A DNA stretch of 5,032 nt from Terriglobia bacterium (GTDB taxonomy: Bacteria > Acidobacteriota > Terriglobia > UBA7540), in contig JALHUF010000284.1 in assembly GCA_022866195.1 (NCBI GenBank), positions 1-5,032 on the forward strand, read 5' to 3'. Under the pieces are notes generated by a model that did not search any database, was not told the origin of the DNA, and worked only from the letters and a program-made list of their open reading frames with translations. Positions within the stretch are counted from its first letter, which is position 1; the number at the start of each line of letters is the position of its first letter. Both the position numbers and the translations under genes were made by a program. Positions 1 to 5,032 of this stretch are shown here, piece after piece.

Positions 1-125
1 TCGATGGAAACGACCTCGGCCCGCTCGAAGAAGTCGCGGCCTGCTGCATCCGTGCCGCGCAGGACCACGGGCATTCTTACAGTCAGGCGTGTATGCCGTC
101 TGCGCTCGGTGTAGGGAGGTGTCAT
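1..125 (-). CDS. PilZ-domain protein, N-terminus only (runs off the left edge)
   Basis: Reading the minus strand from ATG at 125-123 gives 41 codons that stay open to the window edge. Residues 7-13 (ERRRHTR) contain the RxxxR motif (R9, R13) that opens PilZ domains and contacts cyclic-di-GMP. It is followed by a strand-like stretch, VRMPVVLRGTDAAGRDFFER, and then AEVVSI, which in this family leads into the (D/N)xSxxG motif; that second motif lies beyond the edge. PilZ proteins are cytoplasmic receptors for cyclic-di-GMP that alter motility, surface polysaccharide or transcription; the target here is unknown. The start is chosen because it places RxxxR near the N-terminus. Its ribosome site is poor: AGGAGGAG lies at 153-160, about 27 bases upstream. 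An in-frame GTG at 171-173 is an alternative start. The gene has its own strong promoter, so it is probably not part of the cytochrome operon. Family call fairly sure, function unknown. Confidence 0.75.
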   Translation of the reverse strand, partial: MTPPYTERRRHTRLTVRMPVVLRGTDAAGRDFFERAEVVSI

Positions 126-241
126 GGGGCTGGGCGGCCGGAACCGCGGGCACTCCTCCTGACTAGGCGACACCCGGCGCTGGCTGCGTTGCCTCGATAC
201 TCGATCTCGGTCCTCGTCGAGAGGGAGATAGATCCGCCGAG
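126..241 (-). other. Long leader between promoter and PilZ gene
   Basis: About 110 bases separate the predicted transcription start (near 235) from the PilZ ATG, with no gene in them. The leader contains a perfect AGGAGGAG at 153-160, too far from the ATG for ordinary initiation. GGTGTC at 169-174 is complementary to GACACC at 118-123, which begins at the last base of the start codon; flanking G-U pairs could extend this to 8 bp. It also has repeated CGAG-type short words around 185-225. I do not recognise a known riboswitch; in particular the cyclic-di-GMP (GEMM) aptamer core is not evident. Confidence 0.3.
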
Positions 242-270
242 ATAATAGTAAAGCCACCGCTTCGCGTCAA
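242..270 (-). promoter_or_regulatory. Sigma-70 type promoter for the PilZ gene
   Basis: On the minus strand TTGACG (265-270; 5 of 6 to TTGACA) is followed by a 17-base spacer and TATTAT (242-247; 5 of 6 to TATAAT). This is near-consensus with ideal spacing, in an otherwise GC-rich setting. The predicted start of transcription is near 235. It points at the PilZ gene and lies after the end of the barrel gene, which supports separate transcription. The TGA that closes the cytochrome remnant (267-269) is embedded in the -35 element. Confidence 0.65.
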
Positions 271-473
271 CAGCTAACGTCTGAGGCTATATGGCCCAGC
301 AGTGTGGCCGGGAGCTGAGGGGGTACAGGGGTCACAACGTTGGCGCGCACGGCATGGGGGTTGTGGCAATCGTCGCAGGCCGCGTGGCGAGTGAGGATAG
401 AGTCTGGAGGTTCGTTGGGATCGTGACTGGCCTGCGGCCCTCGCGCCGGTTCTAACAGTCTCGGGAGCGCGGA
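267..473 (-). pseudogene. Remnant of a multihaem cytochrome c
   Basis: The minus strand is open from the barrel gene's stop codon down to TGA at 267-269, in the barrel gene's own frame. From about 473 the translation looks like a cytochrome: HDPNEPPDS, then TRHAACDDCHNPHAVR with a complete CXXCH at 363-377, then a proline/leucine-rich tail (PVPPQLPATLLGHIASD). This HxxxEPPDSxxTRHxxCxDCHNPHA pattern is typical, as I remember it, of one internal module of large multihaem c-type cytochromes of Acidobacteriota and Desulfuromonadia-like bacteria. There is no ATG, no suitable GTG or TTG, no ribosome site and no signal peptide, and the module is cut on both sides. I infer a decayed leftover of a cytochrome gene that once followed mtrB in the operon. 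Alternatives are a chance reading frame (unlikely given the conserved context) or a readthrough extension of the barrel protein. Confidence 0.55.
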
Positions 474-509
474 CTCCGGAGAGGCAATGGTCGATCCCCC
501 TCCCCGGAG
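474..509 (-). terminator. Hairpin just after mtrB, possible transcript end
   Basis: CTCCGGGGAG (500-509) can pair with CTCTCCGGAG (474-483) around a 16-base loop. The 10-bp stem has nine Watson-Crick pairs and one G-T, and starts 10 bases after the mtrB stop codon. No run of T follows, so it is not a textbook intrinsic terminator. It may instead protect the 3' end of the transcript or work with Rho. No other terminator candidate is seen before the PilZ promoter. Confidence 0.4.
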
Positions 510-518
510 ACCAGCAGT

Positions 519-3095
519 TTAGAAGTGCAATTCGACTGTGGCCGTCAAGACGTGGACCCGGTACGAAGGCTGATCCACGCCCATGAAGATGTACCTGGCC
601 GCACTGGTATCGCCGACGACAAAACCCGGATAGAAGGGGCTGGGCTGCGGTATTCCAACGTTCGCAGTCGCACTGGGACAGCCCGTAACCGGTGCCGCGG
701 TCGTGCCTATGCAACCCATGTACGGAGTCATGGCCGAAGTCTGGTAGTCCTTATTGTCGAACTGCTGGTAACGGTACTCCAGCTTCGGCATGAGGTTCTT
801 CGTGAGCTTGTACTTGAAGACGACCGCGAGTTCGTGAATTCGGGTGGTCGTCTCCGGATAGTTCTGGGCTGCACTGGTGCCGGTAAGGGCGAACCTGTTG
901 GGACCGGTAGTGATGGTGCGATCGCCAAGCGCGCTCGAAAAGACATTGCCCTTACCTGCCGACAGAGAGTAGTACGGCGTCAAGTAGACCTTCTTCCCAA
1001 GGTACAGATCCACGCCCGCGGCGTAGGTATCAAAGATGTCGTGGTAGGTGCTTTCCCAGTCATTATTGGCGGTGTCGCAGCCCGAGCAGGTCAGAATTGT
1101 CTGCGTACCCGAAAGCGGCGAGCGGCTCCGCGAGATCATTCTCTTGTAGTACCTCTCGTGCGTATATTCAGCGAACAGTGACACCTCCGGCGAAAGCGTG
1201 TAACTCGCATCGAAGCTGTGGATGTACGAGAGGTCCTTCAACGCCCCATAGAGGTAGTAGGCTCCCGTGGTCGCCGTGGCGCCCGTGAGGAAGTTAAGTG
1301 GCGTGGGGCTATTGGTGCCACCGGGCCGGTTGTTGTCGGTTTGGATCGTCTGGAAGCCCCCGGTGAAGCTGAACTTCTGCACATCGTACTGCACCGTCGC
1401 ATCGGCACGGTTTAGCAGTCTGGCAGCCTCGTCGAATCTGCGATGACAACGCTGCTCTTCCGTGAAAACCGTGCTGGTGGACGTGCACGCGACGGGGAGA
1501 TCGGTCGTGGGGTCGCTGGCGGCCATGTCCTGGTATCCATCGGGTTTCCGGTCCGAGCGGCGGTAGGCAAGCCGGAAGAGGAGGTCCTTGCGTGGGCTCA
1601 GGTCGAGAGCAGAGATGAACGAGTGCTCGGCCGAGTGTTCCACGTCGCGATGCGAACGGTCGAAGAATTCACCCTCGTAACCGACCTTTAAGGAGCTCCT
1701 CTTGGCGAAGAACCAGTTGGCGGTCAGTTCGAGGTTTTTCTTGTTGTAGCCGAAGGGTCTGTTTTCCTCGGGGCTGGTCACGTCGGGGAGACCAACGTCA
1801 CCCTGCGAGGGTGTGAAGTCGTGCACTCGCGTGTTGTTGTAATAGTCGTAGAGGCGGTAGGCCGCCTTCACCTGGAATTTCTTCCAGGGTAAGGTGACGA
1901 GCGTGTAGTTCATGGCCAGAGTTTGCTTCCTGCCGTCCAGACTCGGAGCCGGCAGTACCCCAAGCGATGAGCAGGGCTGCGTACCGTCGCCGCAGGTATT
2001 GATCGCACTGTTAGTGGTGTAGGCCAGGAAGGGGTCGTTTTGGCTCAGCCAGCCCGGGCCGAGGCTGGCCATGAAGCGCAGGTGCTTGCTCAGGTCGAAC
2101 GCACCCGCAAAGTTCAAGTAGTGCGCGTGGTTATTGGGATACAGGTCCATGCGCCCGGTAAGAGGGTTGCTTGCGGTCTCGAGGGTGGCGCGGAACGGGT
2201 TATCAAACACCAACTGACCGACGTTGTTCTCGAAGAACGATCCCAGATAGCCGAGCTGCACGCCCCAGTCCTTTTTGCCGTACTCGGTGCCCGCCTTGAC
2301 CGTGTTGTTGAAGTAGTCGATGGGTTCCGGCAGCTCGGCGCCAGCGCCGCCGGTAGCACTTGCGCTCGGGCTGGAGTTAAGGATCAGCCCGAGCGGCCGG
2401 CTGCCGACCTCGTTCTCCCGCGAGAATAAGCCGGAGATATTCCAGTCCGGGGTGACGTAATAGCTGATCGTTACGGTCCCGGCCTTGCGCAAGATCGACG
2501 GACTAATGAACGGCTCGCTACAGGCCGGTGGCTGTGTTGCCGGGGGTATTGCTATACCACACACCACCTGAGTAGCCATGAAATACGGCAGGGTCGCCGC
2601 AGGCGTGGCGCTTGCCGATTGGGCCTGCAGGCTGGTCCTCAGCGCGAGAGGCAGGGTAAACACGCCCGGGCTGGTTTGGGTGTAGAGCAGGCGAGCGGTA
2701 TTGGTGTAGATGTGCGGTGTCTCGTCGTAGCGGAACTGGACCTTGAACTTGCCGTATTGGCCGAAGGTGGCCAGATAGCTCTGGTTCTTGTAGAAGGTGC
2801 TCTGCGACTCCAGGGTCACATAGTTCTTCGAGCCGAGGATGTCGTCAGAATTCATGTAGAACTTGCGGATGACAAAGCCGCTCCTGCGGTCGCCATATTC
2901 GTTGAATTTCGAAGTAATCACGTCAGGGCTAAACGGAAGATCCGGGCGCCCATACACATCGCCCGAGACATGCCGGACTCCAAACTCGACGCTCCCATGC
3001 GATGGCGGTGCAGGCGCTTCCTGGCCGAACAGCAGACTCGGGCCGAGCAGCAGCGCGAGCAGTACCAGTATCGTAGGCTGTCTCATCAATTTCAT
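519..3095 (-). CDS. mtrB: MtrB/PioB-family outer-membrane beta-barrel porin
   Basis: This is the outer-membrane sleeve that holds a decahaem cytochrome so electrons can cross the membrane. The 858-residue product starts with a signal peptide (MKLMR, hydrophobic 8-20, probable cut after LLFG at 24). Residues 35-90 carry the family's N-terminal block (GSVEFGVRHVSGDVYG, then SKFNEYGDRRSGFVIRKFY). The rest alternates amphipathic strands rich in Tyr/Phe with long loops, and ends in VHVLTATVELHF, the terminal-Phe signal for the BAM machinery. It is longer than Shewanella MtrB (about 700 residues) and nearer PioB (about 810). Ten cysteines fall in five close pairs: 179/192, 368/375, 537/550, 670/673 (CSGC) and 795/806. 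The N-terminal CXXC of Shewanella MtrB is not present. The ATG at 3093-3095 follows AAGGAG with a 6-base spacer; the ribosome site overlaps the stop of the decahaem gene, so the two are probably translationally coupled. Electron direction is unknown. Confidence 0.92.
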   Translation of the reverse strand: MKLMRQPTILVLLALLLGPSLLFGQEAPAPPSHGSVEFGVRHVSGDVYGRPDLPFSPDVITSKFNEYGDRRSGFVIRKFYMNSDDILGSKNYVTLESQSTFYKNQSYLATFGQYGKFKVQFRYDETPHIYTNTARLLYTQTSPGVFTLPLALRTSLQAQSASATPAATLPYFMATQVVCGIAIPPATQPPACSEPFISPSILRKAGTVTISYYVTPDWNISGLFSRENEVGSRPLGLILNSSPSASATGGAGAELPEPIDYFNNTVKAGTEYGKKDWGVQLGYLGSFFENNVGQLVFDNPFRATLETASNPLTGRMDLYPNNHAHYLNFAGAFDLSKHLRFMASLGPGWLSQNDPFLAYTTNSAINTCGDGTQPCSSLGVLPAPSLDGRKQTLAMNYTLVTLPWKKFQVKAAYRLYDYYNNTRVHDFTPSQGDVGLPDVTSPEENRPFGYNKKNLELTANWFFAKRSSLKVGYEGEFFDRSHRDVEHSAEHSFISALDLSPRKDLLFRLAYRRSDRKPDGYQDMAASDPTTDLPVACTSTSTVFTEEQRCHRRFDEAARLLNRADATVQYDVQKFSFTGGFQTIQTDNNRPGGTNSPTPLNFLTGATATTGAYYLYGALKDLSYIHSFDASYTLSPEVSLFAEYTHERYYKRMISRSRSPLSGTQTILTCSGCDTANNDWESTYHDIFDTYAAGVDLYLGKKVYLTPYYSLSAGKGNVFSSALGDRTITTGPNRFALTGTSAAQNYPETTTRIHELAVVFKYKLTKNLMPKLEYRYQQFDNKDYQTSAMTPYMGCIGTTAAPVTGCPSATANVGIPQPSPFYPGFVVGDTSAARYIFMGVDQPSYRVHVLTATVELHF

Positions 3096-3108
3096 TGCTC
3101 TCTCCTTC

Positions 3109-4110
3109 CTAGCGCAGGAACATGTTCCCGGAGGGATGGTTCGATCCGTGGATCGCGGAATGGCAGTTCGTGCATCCCCGGTTGAAATCCCGAACGGCGT
3201 TGAGGAGTGTCGGGGAAGTTGGGTGACGACTGGTGACGTGGCAGCTATCGCAAACCCGCGGCATGCGCACCTTCAGCAACTGCGGGTTGTTGGTGCCGTG
3301 CGCCTCATGGCAATTGGCGCAGTTTTCCAACACCGGCGGGTGCTCCCACAGGAAAGGACCACGGCGCTCGGTATGGCAGGTGAGGCAGTTCTCGTTGACC
3401 GTGCTCTGAATCAGCTGCTTCGGGTTGGGAGTGCCGTGCGGGTTGTGACAGCTAGTGCACGTCACCTTGCCTTCGCGATACGGCATGTGCGAGGAGCGCT
3501 GCAACTGTGCGCGGCGCATCTGGTGACACTGCAGACAGAGTTCCGGCTGCGACTTCTTGACCCCCCTGTTCTCGGTGAGCGGAGCGCTGTAGCGGGTGTC
3601 GGACGAGAGCAAGACCTGCCGCTCCTGCTTCACCTGGTGGCAGTCCACGCAGGCCATCCCGCGCGATTCGTGCGGGCTGGCCTTCCAAAACAGCCGGTTG
3701 CCGCGTGCATGGCACGCTAAGCAAGCGGCGTTTTGCTCTTCGATCGAGTTGTTGGAATCCTTGCCGAAGCGGAGGGGGATGGTGTCCTTGCCGCCGCCAG
3801 CTGCGACGTGAGCTTTGCCGGGCCCGTGACAGGATTCGCAACCAAGCTTTTCTAATTCAGTCCGGGGATGGGCGTAGATCTTCCCCATGACCGTGTTCTT
3901 GAAACGCTTCTGCTGATCCTCGTGGCAGCCTGCGCAAAGTTCTTCCCCGACGTACTGGTCGGCTTGGCCCTCGGCCGGCGCCTTCCAGGCGACCGACGAC
4001 GGTTGGTGCGCCGACGGCTGCTTCTGGGCAAGGGCCCAGCTTGCCGCCAGCGCGAGAGCTGCAGTTAGCAGGAATGGCCAGGCGCGGGGCTTGCGTGGGA
4101 AGCTAAACAT
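3109..4110 (-). CDS. mtrA: Decahaem c-type cytochrome, MtrA/DmsE/PioA family
   Basis: This is the periplasm-facing molecular wire that inserts into the barrel encoded next to it and carries electrons across the outer membrane through a chain of haems. The 333-residue protein, the same length as I recall for Shewanella MtrA, has a signal peptide (hydrophobic 12-27, cut after ALA at 28). Ten CXXCH motifs begin at residues 59, 91, 130, 154, 192, 218, 242, 264, 287 and 313. All cysteines belong to these motifs. Ten further histidines lie within the haem region (81, 101, 147, 208, 225, 257, 271, 296, 321, 325), enough for bis-His ligation of every haem. The C-terminus, CTNCHSAIHGSNHPSGNMFLR without gaps, is a family signature. 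ATG at 4108-4110 follows TAGGAG at a normal distance. It lies 55 bases after the sevenhaem gene and 13 before mtrB. Family names differ by physiology (MtrA metal reduction, DmsE DMSO, PioA Fe(II) oxidation); sequence alone does not decide. Confidence 0.94.
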   Translation of the reverse strand: MFSFPRKPRAWPFLLTAALALAASWALAQKQPSAHQPSSVAWKAPAEGQADQYVGEELCAGCHEDQQKRFKNTVMGKIYAHPRTELEKLGCESCHGPGKAHVAAGGGKDTIPLRFGKDSNNSIEEQNAACLACHARGNRLFWKASPHESRGMACVDCHQVKQERQVLLSSDTRYSAPLTENRGVKKSQPELCLQCHQMRRAQLQRSSHMPYREGKVTCTSCHNPHGTPNPKQLIQSTVNENCLTCHTERRGPFLWEHPPVLENCANCHEAHGTNNPQLLKVRMPRVCDSCHVTSRHPTSPTLLNAVRDFNRGCTNCHSAIHGSNHPSGNMFLR

Positions 4111-4165
4111 GTAACCTACTCCTAAGCTGAAAGGTGTTTACCGCACGTCGTTGATGTCGTTTCCG
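4111..4165 (-). promoter_or_regulatory. Short intergenic gap with the mtrA ribosome site
   Basis: The 55-base gap between the sevenhaem and decahaem genes shows no terminator-like hairpin and no convincing promoter. It ends in TTAGGAGTAGGTTAC directly before the mtrA ATG, which provides an AGGAG core 8 bases from the start. This supports continuous transcription of the two cytochrome genes. Confidence 0.5.
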
Positions 4166-4927
4166 TCATTGATGGCACCGCGCGCAGTGGCCTGCGGTCG
4201 GGTTAACGTCGGCGGGCATAAGCCTCGCCAGCGCCGAACTGTGCGAGGCATGGCAGCTCAGGCAGTTGAGCGCGGCGTCCTTGTTCCGCGGGTCCCGGCC
4301 CGAAACCGGATGACCCACGATGGGGTGGCCCTTCGTCCCCGAGCGGTCGAGGCCGATCTTCACGGCTTGGCGATAGTCGTCGAGAGTAAGGGTTCGGCCG
4401 CCCAGGAGGGACACCGTCTTGATCTCCTGGTTGACCTTCACCTCGGGCTGATTCACGCCATGGCAGCTCAGGCAAAGCAGGTTGGTCTCGGCACGCACTT
4501 GGCGCGGGAAGTTGCTCGTGTGGGGCTCGTGGCAGATGAGGCACTGGCCTTCCCGGTAGGGCACGTGAAGAACGGGCTCCTTCTTGGCTTCGTGGCACGT
4601 GGCGCAAAGCTCGCCGCCCGTCGCCACCAGGGTGATGGCCGTCTTGCCATTCTCCGAGCTGGCTTGGTGGCAGTTCTCGCATCCCATGGCGACAGCAGAA
4701 TGGACGAACTTCCCCTCTTTCTTGTCCGGGTGGCAGGTGAGGCAAGTCTCCGACTTAATGGCGCTTGGCTCGATGAATGGGTGCTCCGTCGTCACTTGGG
4801 CCTGGATTTGCTCAGCGCCTACAAGAATCGCCGCGCCCAACGCGAGGAATAGAAGTCTGGAGTCAGCCCTCGCCCATTCCATGTCGGCAATTTCAAGCGA
4901 CCATTTGTCCATTTTTTTCAACATCAT
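4166..4927 (-). CDS. Secreted sevenhaem cytochrome c (doubled-CXXCH type)
   Basis: Probable periplasmic electron carrier working with the MtrA-MtrB conduit. From ATG at 4925-4927 the protein has 253 residues: a charged N-region, a hydrophobic signal segment (about 24-37) and a cut near VGA (38) or IQA (43). Seven CXXCH motifs begin at 62, 83, 108, 129, 152, 222 and 248; the last is one residue from the end. Spacing is pairwise at the N-terminal end, as in doubled-CXXCH/cytochrome c3-like proteins. The 65-residue gap between motifs five and six holds the module KGHPIVGHPVSG, common in that family. Eight non-motif histidines in the mature part can supply distal ligands. All mature cysteines are in haem motifs. 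The start is set by GAGGT 7 bases upstream. A TTG at 5009-5011 would add 28 residues with three unpaired cysteines, and falls in the promoter; ATG at 4880-4882 lacks a ribosome site. Orthology to a named cytochrome is not clear. Confidence 0.85.
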   Translation of the reverse strand: MMLKKMDKWSLEIADMEWARADSRLLFLALGAAILVGAEQIQAQVTTEHPFIEPSAIKSETCLTCHPDKKEGKFVHSAVAMGCENCHQASSENGKTAITLVATGGELCATCHEAKKEPVLHVPYREGQCLICHEPHTSNFPRQVRAETNLLCLSCHGVNQPEVKVNQEIKTVSLLGGRTLTLDDYRQAVKIGLDRSGTKGHPIVGHPVSGRDPRNKDAALNCLSCHASHSSALARLMPADVNPTAGHCARCHQ

Positions 4928-4934
4928 TCTGCAG

Positions 4935-4939
4935 ACCTC
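4935..4939 (-). promoter_or_regulatory. Ribosome binding site deciding the sevenhaem start
   Basis: GAGGT on the minus strand lies 7 bases before the paired ATGATG at 4922-4927. It makes one of these two ATGs the likely initiation codon rather than the upstream TTG or the downstream ATG at 4880-4882. Confidence 0.5.
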
Positions 4940-4983
4940 GACATAGCAACAATGTCTCCATAGTATTGGTCTTCTGTTAAAAT

Positions 4984-5011
4984 ATTCTACGTCCAATCCC
5001 TTGTTCGACAA
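4984..5011 (-). promoter_or_regulatory. Candidate sigma-70 promoter for the cytochrome-porin operon
   Basis: On the minus strand TTGTCG (5006-5011; 4 of 6 to TTGACA), a 16-base spacer and TAGAAT (4984-4989; 5 of 6 to TATAAT) lie in the most AT-rich part of the window. A start near 4977 would give a leader of about 50 bases before the sevenhaem ATG. The window ends 21 bases further on, so an additional upstream promoter or upstream operon gene cannot be excluded. Confidence 0.4.
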
Positions 5012-5012
5012 G
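5000..5012. repeat. Small inverted repeat over the -35 element
   Basis: CTTGT-TCG-ACAAG is a 5-bp perfect dyad with a 3-base centre that covers the proposed -35 hexamer. It could be half of a regulator site for the operon, but it is short enough to arise by chance, and no second copy was noticed. Confidence 0.2.
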
Positions 5013-5032
5013 CGGTTAGTGACCTCCTGGCA

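Noticed and set aside
126..241. Cyclic-di-GMP riboswitch ahead of the PilZ gene
   Set aside because: A plausible idea given the gene, but the conserved core of the GEMM aptamer could not be found in the leader.
274..714. Open minus-strand frame of 146 codons across the end of mtrB
   Set aside because: It overlaps the conserved C-terminal strands of the barrel protein in another frame, is rich in Arg and Pro as expected of a shadow frame in GC-rich DNA, and has no recognisable family or ribosome site. The cytochrome motif at 363-377 is in a different frame.
525..1181. Plus-strand open frame of 218 codons opposite the end of mtrB
   Set aside because: Shadow of the barrel gene, with Arg/Val/Gly-rich composition and no ribosome site of note.
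267..3095. Readthrough fusion of the barrel with a C-terminal haem module
   Set aside because: The barrel ends in a proper terminal-Phe strand, a stable hairpin follows the stop at once, and the tail between has low-complexity Gly/Pro composition. A remnant of a separate gene explains the data better. Kept as an alternative in the findings.
2863..3720. Plus-strand open frame of 285 codons opposite mtrA and the start of mtrB
   Set aside because: It lies wholly antisense to two well-supported secreted proteins and crosses their gene boundary. Its translation has no domain-like features, consistent with a mirror frame.
4151..4852. Plus-strand open frame of 233 codons opposite the sevenhaem cytochrome
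   Set aside because: It is antisense to seven CXXCH motifs; its length is explained by the codon bias of the real gene, and it has no recognisable family.
1..5032. CRISPR array, tRNA, rRNA, insertion sequence or attachment site
   Set aside because: No regularly spaced repeats, no RNA gene signatures, no transposase or integrase reading frame and no terminal inverted repeats were seen.

Overview
The window reads almost entirely on the minus strand and carries a compact locus for moving electrons across the outer membrane. In transcription order (high to low coordinate) it has: a candidate promoter at the right edge; a secreted cytochrome c with seven CXXCH haem motifs; a decahaem cytochrome of the MtrA/DmsE/PioA type; and a large outer-membrane beta-barrel of the MtrB/PioB type. 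The gaps between the three genes are 55 and 13 bases, each gene has a visible Shine-Dalgarno sequence, and no terminator lies between them, so they look like one operon.

The decahaem protein and the barrel form the known porin-cytochrome conduit, in which a periplasmic decahaem wire is threaded through an outer-membrane barrel. The sevenhaem protein is the likely local partner: a periplasmic electron shuttle feeding the conduit, or a component that caps it. No MtrC-like outer-surface cytochrome is seen in the window. The direction of electron flow (respiring extracellular metal or DMSO, or taking up electrons from Fe(II)) cannot be read from the sequence.

Downstream of the barrel gene (positions 1-518) there is a 10-bp hairpin just after the stop codon. 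It is followed by what I read as a decayed fragment of another multihaem cytochrome, with one CXXCHNPHA motif, no start codon and a stop at 267-269. A near-consensus sigma-70 promoter at 242-270 begins on top of that stop. After a leader of about 110 bases it runs into the N-terminus of a PilZ-domain (cyclic-di-GMP binding) protein that leaves the window at position 1. The fragment and the PilZ start were found by reading the minus strand by hand.

The organism is a Gram-negative (diderm) bacterium with GC-rich DNA. The MtrA/MtrB pair, the single-domain PilZ protein of the RRxHxR type and the cytochrome fragment of the 'TRHxxCxDCHNPHA' type together fit Acidobacteriota or a related soil or subsurface phylum. 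That assignment is an impression, not a demonstration. Nothing in the window is a wholly new system. The less usual points are the sevenhaem partner, five closely spaced cysteine pairs in the barrel, and the cytochrome remnant in frame behind the barrel gene.
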